DNA of 64,000 nucleotides, taken from Saprospiraceae bacterium. Lineage in GTDB: Bacteria > Bacteroidota > Bacteroidia > Chitinophagales > Saprospiraceae. The DNA lies in NCBI GenBank assembly GCA_016713025.1, contig JADJPZ010000004.1, forward strand, positions 744,001-808,000, written 5' to 3'. Below the pieces are notes generated by a model. The model did no database searches and had not been told where the DNA came from. It saw only the letters and a list, made by a program, of their open reading frames with translations. Below are positions 46,096 to 56,143 of this stretch, piece after piece. A program made the translations under genes and the position numbers. Each line of letters starts with the position of its first letter. Position 1 is the stretch's first letter.

Positions 46096-48333
46096 TCAAT
46101 ATACCACTAATTTTTTAACAAGACTACCTTGTTTACTATCCGCCTTAATAAAATAGATGCCTTGCGGAATGAGAGAAATGTCATTGACTTCGTTAATCGA
46201 CAGTTCAGCCACCATTTTTCCTGATATATTAAACAATCTGATAGCAGGGAAGTCTATATCTGATGATATAAATACCTGATTACCTGCGGGGTTTGGAAAA
46301 ATATTTAATTTTACATCATTCAAAACAACTTGCCCAAGAGATGATATAGTGTCTGCCTTAAATGTAGTATTGTAAAACACAAGTCCGCCACGTTCGTTCC
46401 CTACTGCCATTTCATAATATCCATCCCCATCAATATCTGCAAGCGATGAAGTAACTTTCCTGCCTTGTTTGATATTACCGGTGAGTTCATGGAGTTTTTT
46501 GAATCCTGAATAGAGATTGCCTTCTATCTCATGGTAAGTGATGAAACCTGCATCTTCTGTACCCATGATCATATGGAGTTTATTGCCGGACTTAAAGAAG
46601 AACGGTGCTCCATTTTGAGTAGGAAAGTCATTGGCTGGATGGATTTTGCCAGCTTGTCGGGTATTAGGGAGGATTTCAGCTTCCGGTTTAAATTTTGGAG
46701 TGGAAGCAGTTCCTATATTTTTGAAAAAGTTGAGTTCATTATTTTTTTCACCGATGACTAAGTCTTTTAAACCATCATTATCAAGGTCTATTATCTGGGG
46801 TTTTGCATTCTGTCCTACAAATATTTCACTGAAAAAGTATTGAGCTGTACCAAATGTCATTGGTTTTCCTTTGCCTGCAGTATTGAATGCAAGATATAAT
46901 TGGCCTCGTGCATCTCCGACCACAAGATCATCATCTCCATCCTGATCTATGTCACCCAATGCCGGAGCGAATCTGCCCGTTTGGTCCCCAAATTTTGAAA
47001 AAGACAAGTAATCTTCATCAGTGATATTGTACTTTGCTTGCGCAGTTGTTCCGGTATTTAGTAGAAGTGCCATTCTGTTTCTTCGTGCTCCATTTTTGAG
47101 TTGGACACCTCCTGTACCCATGATGATATCCATCAATCCATCTCCATTGACATCCCCAAATGCAGGATGTGAGGCACTGTTGAAATATGCCATTTCATCT
47201 ATCAAAAAGTTATTCTTAAAAAACTTGAAATCAGGTGCGCTGTCAGTACCTGCGTTTTTATATAACCATACATGATTTTCAGATTCTGCAGAATTGATTT
47301 CATTGGGTGTGACGATGAGTTCTCTCTTTCCGTCAGCATCTACATCTACATAATATGCCCCAAGAAAATAGTCAAGATTTGCGGGGACATCACTGACCGG
47401 GAAATTATTTTCAAGCTTTGTCATATGTGCATTGGCAAGACTGCCACCGTTAAACAATCTTGTCAGTTTAGGACTTCCTATATCTCCAATGATGATGTCC
47501 ATATCTCCATCGCCATCATTGTCAAATACAGCTATGGATGATCCGGAATGTCTCAAGCCGGTATTGGTGGTAGTAAGTCCGGTTGAACAACTGAATCCAC
47601 TGGAGCTTAAGGAGATTGTTTCGTTAAATTGGTTTTCAGCAAATTTTCCCCAACAAATATCCTGCCTGATATATTTCAATGAATCCAACCCTAGTTTTTC
47701 TTCCACACTTACATTCTTATAAAACGAAGCATAACTACCATCTGCTTCAAAAGATATGATGTCCAGGTCGCCATCACCATCCACGTCAGCAATGGCTGGC
47801 ATATCTATGGAGCTTACATATATCTGAGTATAGTTATTGGATATGGGGAACATCAATATTTCCGGCAAACCATAATTAAAAGTAATCAATCTGAAAGTAT
47901 ATCGGCCGCTTTGGTCTCTTGAACCTCGCCATACTTCAATACACCCTGGATATTTGCCGGATGCAGTAAAAACGTCCATCACTCCATCTGCATTAAAATC
48001 TCTTAATAAGGCCCAGTTCCGCATAGTTGGAAAGATGGAAATGTACTCAGGGGCAAACCTAAAATCTATGGTGCCCACCGCACCTGTTTTTACAAATGGT
48101 AAAACCTGATCGCCATTTCGGTCAAATACAAATAAATCATTTTTTCCGTCATTATTGAAATCAATGTTGGAAAACTGCCCGGCTCTCAATCCTCCTGTAA
48201 ACGGGAATTTCAATTCTTTACCTCCCGAATATACAGGGATGTCCAGCCTGTCAAAATTTTGACCATTCGATGGTAATATAACACATAATGTTAAAAAAAT
48301 CGTGACTATAGACAGAATGCTCTTTCCTGGCAT
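46096..48333 (-). CDS. Secreted FG-GAP/VCBS repeat protein with T9SS sorting tail
   Basis: About 745 residues. Start at the ATG 48333 (signal KSILSIVTIFLTLCVILPSNGQ) in preference to an upstream TTG. At least eight calcium-binding repeats of the form D-x-(D/N)-x-D-G are visible: FNNDGKNDLFVFD, FNADGVMDVFT, VDGDGDLDIISFE, NDGDGDMDIIIGD, VNGDGLMDIIMG, IDQDGDDDLVVGD, LDNDGLKDLVIGE and IDGDGYYEMAVGN. They suggest a seven- to eight-bladed propeller. The C-terminus 'NIFPNPAGNQVFIS' ... 'GIYFIKADSKQGSLVKKLVV' is a type A sorting domain. Ligand unknown. Confidence 0.87.
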   Translation of the reverse strand: MPGKSILSIVTIFLTLCVILPSNGQNFDRLDIPVYSGGKELKFPFTGGLRAGQFSNIDFNNDGKNDLFVFDRNGDQVLPFVKTGAVGTIDFRFAPEYISIFPTMRNWALLRDFNADGVMDVFTASGKYPGCIEVWRGSRDQSGRYTFRLITFNYGLPEILMFPISNNYTQIYVSSIDMPAIADVDGDGDLDIISFEADGSYASFYKNVSVEEKLGLDSLKYIRQDICWGKFAENQFNETISLSSSGFSCSTGLTTTNTGLRHSGSSIAVFDNDGDGDMDIIIGDIGSPKLTRLFNGGSLANAHMTKLENNFPVSDVPANLDYFLGAYYVDVDADGKRELIVTPNEINSAESENHVWLYKNAGTDSAPDFKFFKNNFLIDEMAYFNSASHPAFGDVNGDGLMDIIMGTGGVQLKNGARRNRMALLLNTGTTAQAKYNITDEDYLSFSKFGDQTGRFAPALGDIDQDGDDDLVVGDARGQLYLAFNTAGKGKPMTFGTAQYFFSEIFVGQNAKPQIIDLDNDGLKDLVIGEKNNELNFFKNIGTASTPKFKPEAEILPNTRQAGKIHPANDFPTQNGAPFFFKSGNKLHMIMGTEDAGFITYHEIEGNLYSGFKKLHELTGNIKQGRKVTSSLADIDGDGYYEMAVGNERGGLVFYNTTFKADTISSLGQVVLNDVKLNIFPNPAGNQVFISSDIDFPAIRLFNISGKMVAELSINEVNDISLIPQGIYFIKADSKQGSLVKKLVVY

Positions 48334-48442
48334 ATCAAAAAGTTTTTGATACTCTATAAACGTATAAAAAACCAAAATGATTGTTTTAAATTAAGTTTTA
48401 TCAAAACATCAGACTGGAAGCTAACTCATGAGAGCTTCCAAT

Positions 48443-48864
48443 TCAATTGCTGTATTTTCTTATCACAGAGAGCATAGCATCATTAGGTAATTCGTTGATA
48501 GGATAGAGTTTCATTAACTCAATAAAATCTCTTGTGATATTTTCACTAAAGCCTAAGCTGAATGCCAGTTTGAAGATAGATCGCTCTTCATCACTATTGA
48601 TTTTTGAATCAGCATTGATCACAAACAGGAGATGGTACAATATATTCATTCTTTCCTGTTCATTTTGATGCAGAAGGATATTGCGGTGAAATTCCGTATT
48701 TTGGTAGGTCTTTATGAGTTCCGGCTCAAGTTTTGCCAACCTGCAGAAATATTTCAAATAGCTGAATTCTTCATCCTGTAGAGGAGGTCGGCATTTGTCA
48801 TTTTTACCAGTAACTGTAAAATAGTTCGGTTTTTTTCATCAGTCGATAGATTATTCCAAAACAT
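48443..48864 (-). pseudogene. TerB-like small protein, frameshifted
   Basis: Two overlapping frames join into one ~140-residue protein. The first starts at ATG 48864 (MFWNNLSTDEKNRTILQLLV, then NAD). The second supplies QDEEFSYLKYFCRLAKLEPE and the helical remainder ending SVIRKYSN. A single missing base near 48778-48790 explains the switch. The second part ('NILYHLLFVINADSKINSDE') has the acidic loop of TerB/DjlA N-terminal-type helical domains. Function unknown. It is divergent from fabH. Confidence 0.6.
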
Positions 48865-48945
48865 TTTTTATTTTAATTTTATTTTTGATTGTAAATATAA
48901 TTACTTTGTACAAATTTTCAAAAATTAAAGTCACAAAACAGTAAT

Positions 48946-50001
48946 ATGAGGAGTAAAATTGCGGGTATTGGCCACTATGTTCCGGAAAGAATAGTCAAAA
49001 ATGAAGAATTGGCCAAACACATGGATACATCTAATGAATGGATTATAGAAAGGACGGGTATTGAAGAAAGGAGATATGCCCTAAAACATGAGGAAACTCC
49101 CACTACAATGGGTGTCATAGCTTCAAAAATAGCTATCGAAAGAGCTGGTATACAACCCGAAGATGTTGATTTTATTATTTTTGCCACATTAAGTCCGGAC
49201 TATTATTTTCCTGGCTGCGGTGTTTTATTGCAAAGAGCATTAGGGATTACAAAAACGGAAATTGGTGCTTTGGATATCCGAAATCAGTGTTCCGGGTTCG
49301 TGTACGGACTTTCGGTTGCGGATCAGTTTATCAGGTCAGGAATGTATAAAAATATTCTCTTGGTTGGTTCAGAAATGCATTCAATGGGCCTTGATTTTTC
49401 TGACGAGGGTAGGGCAGTGACTGTGATTTTTGGAGATGGTGCCGGTGCCGTCGTTTTGCAGCCGACTGAAGATGAAGGCAAAGGCGTATTGGTCACTTGC
49501 CTGCATTCAGATGGCACTCATGCTGAGGAATTGGCTATGATCAACCCTGGATCTCATGGAGGTTATCATCTAGGTACAGAAAAATATGGGTATCCTCCAC
49601 AAGACACACTTGGAGGTGTATTTGTCACACAAAAGATGGTGGATGACAATCTCCTTACACCGAATATGACCGGACAATTGGTATTCAAAACAGCAGTTGT
49701 CAAATTTCCTGAAGTGATCAAAGAGGCCCTTGCAAAAACAGGGTTGACATCTGAAGATATTGATCTTCTTGTGCCGCATCAGGCAAACTTGCGTATCAGC
49801 CAGTTTGTTCAAAAAGTAATGCGACTTCCTGATGAAAAAGTCATCAATAATATACAAAAATACGGAAATACGACAGCAGCTTCTATACCTATCGCATTGA
49901 GCGAAGCGTGGGAAAACGGCAGAGTCAAAGATGGAGATCTTATATGTCTGGCTGCGTTTGGGAGTGGATTTACATGGGGCAGTGCGCTGATAAGATGGTA
50001 A
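48946..50001 (+). CDS. fabH: 3-oxoacyl-ACP synthase III
   Basis: A 351-residue thiolase-fold condensing enzyme that starts fatty-acid synthesis from acyl-CoA and malonyl-ACP. The catalytic triad is visible: C115 (NQCSGF), H278 (PHQAN) and N308 (YGNTTAA). Start is ATG at 48946. The length is slightly longer than the usual ~330, with an insertion near residues 200-225. bshB1 follows after 17 bases, presumably co-transcribed. Confidence 0.9.
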   Translation: MRSKIAGIGHYVPERIVKNEELAKHMDTSNEWIIERTGIEERRYALKHEETPTTMGVIASKIAIERAGIQPEDVDFIIFATLSPDYYFPGCGVLLQRALGITKTEIGALDIRNQCSGFVYGLSVADQFIRSGMYKNILLVGSEMHSMGLDFSDEGRAVTVIFGDGAGAVVLQPTEDEGKGVLVTCLHSDGTHAEELAMINPGSHGGYHLGTEKYGYPPQDTLGGVFVTQKMVDDNLLTPNMTGQLVFKTAVVKFPEVIKEALAKTGLTSEDIDLLVPHQANLRISQFVQKVMRLPDEKVINNIQKYGNTTAASIPIALSEAWENGRVKDGDLICLAAFGSGFTWGSALIRW

Positions 50002-50018
50002 AATTGCAAGATTTGTAA

Positions 50019-50740
50019 ATGAAAGTAGATATCCTTGCTATAGGAGTGCATCCTGATGATATAGAGTTGTGTGCTGCGGGAACCTTGATTCGACATTTGG
50101 ATCTCGGCTATTCGATAGCATTATGCGATCTTACTCAAGGCGAATTGGGTACCAGAGGGAATGGCACGCTCCGTTTAAAAGAAGCAGAAATTGCCAGAAA
50201 AATCTTTGGCGATCAGGTACCAAGGGTCAATCTGGGTATGGCGGATGGATTTTTTACTCATGACGAACATCACATTTTAAGAATTGCGAAAGTCATCCGG
50301 CTTTTCCTGCCGGAAATAGTATTGTGCAATGCTGTTTCTGACAGACACCCTGACCCCGGCAGAGCTTCAAAACTTATCAGTGATGCATGTTTTTTTCAGG
50401 CTTGAGAAAGATAAAAACCACTGGACGCGATGGTATCGAACAAAATGCCTGGAGACCAAAGGCTGTGTACCATTACATACAGGATAGAAATCTTAAAGCT
50501 GATCTTGTGGTGGACATTTCAGCATATATGGATAAGAAACTGGAGACTATCATGGCCTACAGCTCACAATTTTTCAATCCGGATTCAGACGAACCTTCCA
50601 CTCCGATTTCCGGCAATGACTTCATTGAATTTATCAAAGCAAAAAACAGGACATATGCACGCGATATAGGTACTGAATATGCGGAAGGGTTTACCGTCGA
50701 AAGGACGATAGGGGTCAATAATTTATTTGATCTTTTTTGA
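50019..50740 (+). pseudogene. bshB1: Bacillithiol biosynthesis deacetylase BshB1, frameshifted at a T run
   Basis: A LmbE-family N-acetylglucosaminyl-malate deacetylase. The first part has the zinc motif 'GVHPDDIELCAAGTL' and 'GELGTRGNGTLRLKEAE', and reaches 'HPDPGRASKLISDACF'. There the frame breaks at a run of seven T (50390-50396). Adding one T restores FFSGLRKIKTTGRDG and the remainder (ending VNNLFDLF). The total would be ~240 residues, the usual size. The enzyme acts in synthesis of the thiol bacillithiol, made by many Bacteroidota. Sequencing error is the simplest explanation. Confidence 0.87.
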
Positions 50741-50749
50741 TACTGATGA

Positions 50750-51340
50750 TTACTTTTTAGTACCCTTAAAATCGCAATCATCTGTAAGTTTATATCCCGC
50801 CGGAATCGTAATAAAACCACCCAAAGTAGTTGGCTCCTTAGTGGTGAGTTCCAATGTGATGACACCTGTCAGGATTTTATTATCAGTGCTGATTTTAAGT
50901 TTTGTTTTGACTTTTCCTTCCACCAACACCTGAGCATCTCCGCCTCCCGGGACAACATCTCCTACTTTTACTTTTAAATTGGTCAAGGTGGCATCTACAG
51001 ACATGGTATCTTTTGTCAATTTACCCATTACCGGCAGCGGTCCAATTGTAGATTCTATGATGATATTGACTTCATCTTTTTTGATCAATTCAGTTACATT
51101 CAATTGTGCCATAGTAAACACTGCTGCGAAAGATCCTTTACATTTAAATTCACCGTTATACTCCCCAAGAAATCTTTTCTGATAAGTACATGTTGAATTA
51201 TCCACAGCGGCCTGTGCATTAAAATTATCACCAAGTGGGTCTGTACAGCCTGATATGACTTCAGGATGTTTATTACATGCCAGAAAAATAGTTGAAACTG
51301 TGAAAATCAGAATTGCGAATTGTTTGAGGTTTGCATTCAT
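50750..51340 (-). CDS. Hypothetical lipoprotein
   Basis: 196 residues with start at ATG 51340 (MNANLKQFAILIFTVSTIFL, lipobox AC). An N-terminal cysteine-containing 'SGCTDPLGDNFNAQAAVDNS' segment is the short Bacteroidota motif often seen just after lipidation sites of cell-surface proteins. The remainder is beta-rich without a recognised family. It converges on bshB1 with a nine-base gap. Confidence 0.7.
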   Translation of the reverse strand: MNANLKQFAILIFTVSTIFLACNKHPEVISGCTDPLGDNFNAQAAVDNSTCTYQKRFLGEYNGEFKCKGSFAAVFTMAQLNVTELIKKDEVNIIIESTIGPLPVMGKLTKDTMSVDATLTNLKVKVGDVVPGGGDAQVLVEGKVKTKLKISTDNKILTGVITLELTTKEPTTLGGFITIPAGYKLTDDCDFKGTKK

Positions 51341-51380
51341 ATCAACTTTTATTTTATGTTTACTTCTACAAAGATATGCT

Positions 51381-51698
51381 TTATTTTTTATTTTCAAGCA
51401 TGTTAACATAATTAAGGTCTCCTATTCTGAATCGGAATGGAATCCTGCTCCTGACTTCTATTTTGTGTTCGAGTTTGCAGAAAAAAGGTAAGTTGTCGGC
51501 TTTAAACTTTACATTTGCAAATCCGGTATTGCTGATAGCAGACATCTGAGGTCTAAACGATAGCCATTCCCTCATATGTGTTGTATCAGTTTCTTTATAT
51601 TTTTGATAAGTTTGAGCATTGGCATGATATCCAAGTGAAAAACCCATCACACATATCAAAAAAAAGATCCATTGTATCCATCTTTTGTTATTCTTCAT
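51381..51698 (-). CDS. Hypothetical secreted protein
   Basis: 105 residues. Starting at ATG 51698 gives a clear signal peptide (KRWIQWIFFLICVMGFSLGY...NAQ). The mature part is short with no recognised domain ('REWLSFRPQMSAISNTGFAN'). It overlaps the end of the methyltransferase gene by 11 bases, suggesting co-transcription. Confidence 0.6.
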   Translation of the reverse strand: MKNNKRWIQWIFFLICVMGFSLGYHANAQTYQKYKETDTTHMREWLSFRPQMSAISNTGFANVKFKADNLPFFCKLEHKIEVRSRIPFRFRIGDLNYVNMLENKK

Positions 51699-52850
51699 TG
51701 GGCACTCTTTGTTTCCATTTTTCTTTTTTACTTCCCTCGTACATCTCGTATTTACAGAATAAGGATGGAATTTCACCATTCAGCAGGGCCTTTTTCGATG
51801 AAGGTCTGAGTCCCACATGCTTCAAAGCATCAAGATGACCTGAAATAATCCATGCAGTACAATTTTTAAACGACATTTTCAGTTTGTCACCTATATGTTT
51901 GTAAAAATCTGTAACATCGTCCTCTTTTAGTCTGGCATCATAGGGCGGGTTGAAAATTAAGGTAGTGTTTTGTGCACCATCATGGTAAAAAAATCATTTT
52001 GTTCCATTTTAATCAGATCACTTAGCCCTGCTTCTGCAATATTGACCATAGCTGCCTGGACAGCTGATTTAGTCTTATCTTCACCTGAGATGGGTGGCAA
52101 GTTGGTGTGAATTATTCCATTTAAGGCATTATTACAGACTTGTTGGTACAACTCAGAATTAAAATTTTTCCATTTCATGAAAGTGAAATTTCTGTCTAAT
52201 TTCTGAGGTGGACGATTGGATGCTATCATGGCAGCTTCACACAGAATCGTACCCGAGCCGCACATGGGATCTATTAACGGAGATTTTTTGTCCCACCCTG
52301 AAAGCAAGATCAGACCGGCAGCGAGAACCTCATTCAAAGGTGCATCCACATGATTTTTTCTATATCCCCGCATATGCAGTGACGAACCACTGCTGTCCAA
52401 ACTTATGGTCACGATGTTTTGGCGTATATGAACATTGATTTTTAAATCAGGGCTTTTAACATCCACACTCGGTCTTTTTCCATATTTGTCTCTGAATCTG
52501 TCAGCGATGGCATCTTTAGCCTTGAGTGCTATATAGTTGGCATGTCGGAACTGATCCGAATTGACTATAGAATCAATGGCAAAAGTGTCATCAACTCCTA
52601 AGTAATCTTCCCAAGGCATATCTTTAATCTCGGTGTATAATTCAGCTTCATTCTTTATTGAAAATTCCCTGATAAATACTAATACCCGAAGGCATGTTCT
52701 CAAAAGAAGATTGGATTTGTATAAAATGGACAGATCGCCCTGGTATGTGACAGCTCTTTTTAGAATTTGAATGTCTTCTGCACCTATAGACTCCAGTTCA
52801 GTTGCAAGAACATGTTCCAGATTTTCAAGGGTTTTAGCTATTATTTTCAA
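51688..52850 (-). pseudogene. THUMP-domain class I SAM-dependent RNA methyltransferase, frameshifted
   Basis: The N-terminal ~295 residues hold a ferredoxin-like/THUMP region and the start of the methyltransferase fold ('LIDPMCGSGTILCEAAMIA'). The frame then stops after HKTLP. Adding one A in the run of four A (coding strand; 51968-51971) continues as TTLIFNPPYDARLKEDDV, supplying the catalytic NPPY motif, and ends EMYEGSKKEKWKQRVPNEE. The complete protein is ~387 residues, like YpsC/RlmL-N relatives that make m2G in 23S rRNA. Start is a TTG at 52850. Probable sequencing error. Confidence 0.83.
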
Positions 52851-52878
52851 TATATGGATTTTTGAACGGGATTAGATA

Positions 52879-53259
52879 TTATCCTCCACATTCTTTCTTT
52901 AGTTCGATCATCAATGTATGCCATAGATCTTTGACTTCCTGTACTTCATCTGCATTGCAAAAGTCCGTGATCTCGAGTATGGTTTCATTAGTGATGTCTG
53001 ATTTATACATTCTGAATTCAAGAAACTCGCTACGATCATCAGCATCATCCCATACAAATCGCACTCTTTCATCTTCGATATCATCTACGAGGGTGGCTGA
53101 TTCACTACTTCCTTGCCAGTAAAAAGTATACGCATCATTAGTAATATCCACCTCAATACAGTACCATCTTACGAGACACGCAGGGGTTGTCACAAAATTG
53201 TAAATTATCGTAGGTGACGCCCTGAAAATAAACTCCATATCCAATCTTTCCCTTTTCAT
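52879..53259 (-). CDS. START-like domain protein
   Basis: 126 residues with the SRPBCC/START-like layout: 'MEFIFRASPTIIYNFVTTPA' at the N-terminus, 'LVRWYCIEVDI', 'VRFVWDDADDRSEFLEFRM' and a C-terminal helix 'EVKDLWHTLMIELKKE'. Proteins of this size and pattern sit near core genes in many Bacteroidota; the ligand is unknown. Start is ATG at 53259. It is divergent from rpoD. Confidence 0.75.
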   Translation of the reverse strand: MKRERLDMEFIFRASPTIIYNFVTTPACLVRWYCIEVDITNDAYTFYWQGSSESATLVDDIEDERVRFVWDDADDRSEFLEFRMYKSDITNETILEITDFCNADEVQEVKDLWHTLMIELKKECGG

Positions 53260-53462
53260 CGTGGTGAATTACTTCTTTTATAGTTTTAAATAAAGGCGCA
53301 ATAAAAAATAAATTTTCCAATTGTCAAAACAAAAGAACTTTTTTTGCAAATAATTAATTATTATTGTCTTATACATCTTGTTTTAAAAACTATTTTTTCT
53401 TAAGCAATGTTATTATTTTCTATAATAGTCAAAATTGATATCAAGAAAAGTGAAAATAATGT

Positions 53463-53470
53463 TATCTTTG
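53463..53470 (+). promoter_or_regulatory. -7 promoter element of rpoD
   Basis: TATCTTTG, about 50 bases before the rpoD ATG. The nearest upstream TTG (53435) is 25 bases away, longer than usual. Confidence 0.5.
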
Positions 53471-53517
53471 CGGCTCTTTTTAAAAATCCTTACTCACAAG
53501 TGTATTAAATACTCATA

Positions 53518-54387
53518 ATGAGACAGTTAAAAATAACAAAGTCAATTACTAACAGAGAGAGTCAGTCTCTTGAAAAATATCTACAGGAAATCGGTAAAGT
53601 CGACCTATTGACTCCTGAAGAAGAAGTTGATCTCGCACAGAAAATTAAGGAAGGGGATCAGGAAGCATTAGAAAGACTGACTAAAGCCAATCTGCGTTTT
53701 GTGGTTTCGGTAGCTAAACAATATCAAAATCAGGGCTTATCGCTAAGTGATCTTATCAATGAAGGCAATTTAGGATTAATCAAAGCAGCACAGAGATTTG
53801 ACGAAACCCGTGGATTTAAATTTATATCTTATGCTGTTTGGTGGATTCGCCAGTCTATCCTTCAGGCCCTTGCAGAGCAATCCAGAATCGTGAGGCTACC
53901 GCTCAATAAAGTGGGGTCATTAAATAAAATAAACAGAGCATTTTCTGAACTCGAGCAAGAGTTTGAAAGAGAACCTTCTCCGGAAGAGCTAGCTGAATTG
54001 CTGGAAATACCTACTGAAGAAGTAGAAACTACATTGGGTGTAGCCGCGAGACATGTTTCTATGGATGCACCTTTTATCGATGGGGAAGACAACTCACTAC
54101 TCGATGTGCTGGAAAATAACAGTACTCCGGATACGGATTCAGCGCTGGAATATAAAGAATCATTGAGAAGAGAGATCGAACGGTCACTCAATACGCTGAC
54201 AGACAGGCAGGCAGATGTTATAAAATTATATTTTGGTATAGGAATAGAACATCCTATGTCGCTTGAAGATATCGGTGATAAATTCGGACTTACCAGAGAA
54301 AGAGTTCGTCAAATCAAAGATAAAGCCATCAATAAGCTAAGATCAGTCAACAGAAGCAAATTGTTGAAAAACTATTTGGGAGCATAA
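53518..54387 (+). CDS. rpoD: Primary RNA polymerase sigma factor (RpoD/SigA)
   Basis: 289 residues, the short form typical of Bacteroidota, which lacks the long region 1.1 of Proteobacteria. Region 1.2 'QSLEKYLQEIGKVDLLTPEE', region 2 'LRFVVSVAKQYQNQGL', 'DLINEGNLGLIKAAQRFDE' and 'GFKFISYAVWWIRQSILQAL', region 3, and region 4 ending in the helix-turn-helix 'LEDIGDKFGLTRERVRQIKD'. It would recognise the TTG/TAnnTTTG promoters seen across the window. Confidence 0.97.
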   Translation: MRQLKITKSITNRESQSLEKYLQEIGKVDLLTPEEEVDLAQKIKEGDQEALERLTKANLRFVVSVAKQYQNQGLSLSDLINEGNLGLIKAAQRFDETRGFKFISYAVWWIRQSILQALAEQSRIVRLPLNKVGSLNKINRAFSELEQEFEREPSPEELAELLEIPTEEVETTLGVAARHVSMDAPFIDGEDNSLLDVLENNSTPDTDSALEYKESLRREIERSLNTLTDRQADVIKLYFGIGIEHPMSLEDIGDKFGLTRERVRQIKDKAINKLRSVNRSKLLKNYLGA

Positions 54388-54598
54388 TGACATAGCCCGT
54401 CTGTAATCATGAATGGACGACTGGATAATTTTTCGATCTTCTAATTCGAAATTATTCATTGGATTTTTCCAAATGATCATTGTGAAAATCAATTGGTCAA
54501 ACACACACTTATAATCTTGTTTTCCAAATATTTAAATACTTTATTCAAAGAAGAATACAGCTGTATCAATTCTTTTATTTAAAATATACAATTGAGCA

Positions 54599-54631
54599 TT
54601 TGACATTTACTCAATATTTAGATTAAATTTG
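54599..54631 (+). promoter_or_regulatory. Promoter of the ZIP-Crp/Fnr operon
   Basis: TTTG at 54599-54602, 21-base spacer, TAAATTTG at 54624-54631. Transcription would start near 54638, about 20 bases before the GTG start. Confidence 0.6.
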
Positions 54632-54656
54632 CTGTGTTCAAAATGTCTAAATTCAG

Positions 54657-55475
54657 GTGTTGGATAATATCATATTATATTTCGAAAGTATATCCCCCGT
54701 TCAGGGAGCATTTTTGGCCACTTTGTTTACATGGGCTTTGACTGCTTTAGGAGCGTCTTGTGTATTTTTTTTTAGAACCATGAATAGAACCTTTTTGGAT
54801 GGCACTTTGGGTTTTACAGGTGGTGTGATGGTTGCCGCCAGTTTTTGGAGCCTGCTTGCGCCTGCCATTGAAATGAGTCCCGGCGAAGGATTTGTCAAAG
54901 TGATGCCATCTTCAATTGGTTTTTTTCTGGGAGCTCTTTTTATCTTTAGTTTAGATAAGACTTTACCGCACTTACATATCAATTTTAAGGAATCAGAGGG
55001 AGTGAAATCTCCCTGGCAAAAGACCACTCTGCTTGTTCTGGCCATCACATTGCACAATATTCCGGAAGGACTCGCCATAGGAGTATTGTTTGGTGGTGTT
55101 GCTGCAGGTATACCTGAAACATCAATCACAGCTGCTGTCATTCTGGCCTTGGGTATTGGAATTCAAAACTTTCCTGAAGGTATAGCTGTCTCCATGCCAT
55201 TGAAACGTATGGGCATGTCAAATTCCAAGAGTTTCCTTTATGGGCAATCTTCTGCATTGGTTGAACCTGTTGCGGCTGTAATCGGCGCTTTAGCAGTTCA
55301 TTTTTTTATTCCTATATTGCCATATGCTTTGGCATTTGCTGCGGGAGCTATGATTTTTGTAGTAGTTGAAGAGGTGATTCCCGAAACACAATTGGCCAAT
55401 AATACGGATATCGCTACCCTTGGGTTTATATTAGGGTTTATCATTATGATGACATTAGATGTAGCTTTGGGATGA
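54657..55475 (+). CDS. ZIP-family divalent metal transporter
   Basis: 272 residues with eight helices. The ZIP signature is in helix 4, 'ITLHNIPEGLAIGVLFGG' (HNxPEG), and helix 5, 'ILALGIGIQNFPEGIAVSMP' (the QNFPEG version). Helix 8 motif region is 'FVVVEEVIPE'. It is predicted to import zinc or related metals into the cytoplasm. The start is GTG at 54657 (or TTG at 54660). It overlaps the Crp/Fnr gene by four bases. Confidence 0.9.
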   Translation: MLDNIILYFESISPVQGAFLATLFTWALTALGASCVFFFRTMNRTFLDGTLGFTGGVMVAASFWSLLAPAIEMSPGEGFVKVMPSSIGFFLGALFIFSLDKTLPHLHINFKESEGVKSPWQKTTLLVLAITLHNIPEGLAIGVLFGGVAAGIPETSITAAVILALGIGIQNFPEGIAVSMPLKRMGMSNSKSFLYGQSSALVEPVAAVIGALAVHFFIPILPYALAFAAGAMIFVVVEEVIPETQLANNTDIATLGFILGFIIMMTLDVALG

Positions 55476-56104
55476 TAGAACGGGATAAAAATAGTTTAAG
55501 GCAAAAATTGAAATTGTTCAGTGATGAACTCATTAACGAAATCTACACAAAATCAAAAATAATAGATGTTCCTGCAGGTACTCAGATACTTCGATTGGGA
55601 CAGTATGTAAAGGTATTGCCTATAGTACTTTCAGGAAGAGTCAAAGTTTTTGCTTACGGAGACGAAAAGGAATTTCTTCTTTATTATATCAAAGAAAATG
55701 AAAGTTGTATCATGTCATTTTCAGCATTACTAAATAATGATGTAAGTAAGATTTGCGCTATAACCGAAGACACTACCACTATCCTGACTTTGCCAGGCGA
55801 AGATGTATTGAAGTGGACTAAAAAATTTCCTGAATTCAATCATTTTTATCTAAAATACTATCAACACAAGTATGATGATCTGCTTGAAACACTCAGACAG
55901 GTAGTTTTTGAAAAATTGGACACAAGGATACTTAAATACCTGAGCGAAAGATCTAAAATATCGGGTAACGAAGGAGTTAGAGTCACACATAAAGAGATTT
56001 CATCAGATTTGGGTACATCCCGGGAAGTGGTGACGCGCATCATCAAAAAGCTTGAAACAGAACAATATATCAAAATTGAAAAAAATTTTATAAAAATTCT
56101 TTAG
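55472..56104 (+). CDS. Crp/Fnr-family transcriptional regulator
   Basis: 210 residues. A cyclic-nucleotide-binding-like beta-roll (~20-125, 'DVPAGTQILRLGQYVKVLPI', 'LSGRVKVFAYGDEKEFLLYY') is followed by a helix and a winged helix-turn-helix (~165-205, 'VTHKEISSDLGTSREVVTRI'). The N-terminal cysteine cluster of true Fnr is absent; two isolated cysteines lie at ~75 and ~91. A perfect Crp-like palindrome lies one base after its stop codon, upstream of the next gene, making that gene its probable target. Confidence 0.9.
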   Translation: MIERDKNSLRQKLKLFSDELINEIYTKSKIIDVPAGTQILRLGQYVKVLPIVLSGRVKVFAYGDEKEFLLYYIKENESCIMSFSALLNNDVSKICAITEDTTTILTLPGEDVLKWTKKFPEFNHFYLKYYQHKYDDLLETLRQVVFEKLDTRILKYLSERSKISGNEGVRVTHKEISSDLGTSREVVTRIIKKLETEQYIKIEKNFIKIL

Positions 56105-56122
56105 TTGTGATAATTGTCACAA
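56105..56122. promoter_or_regulatory. Perfect Crp/Fnr-type operator
   Basis: TTGTGA-N6-TCACAA, a perfect inverted repeat centred at 56113.5. The -7 element TAAATTTG follows at 56144-56151, so the site centre is about 44-45 bases upstream of the expected transcription start. That is the activator position, and the normal TTG -33 element is missing. Confidence 0.75.
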
Positions 56123-56143
56123 GAATTAAGAGTACTAAATGTC

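Noticed and set aside
43350..48333. A polysaccharide utilisation locus around the glycosidase
   Set aside because: No SusC/SusD pair or further carbohydrate enzymes are adjacent.
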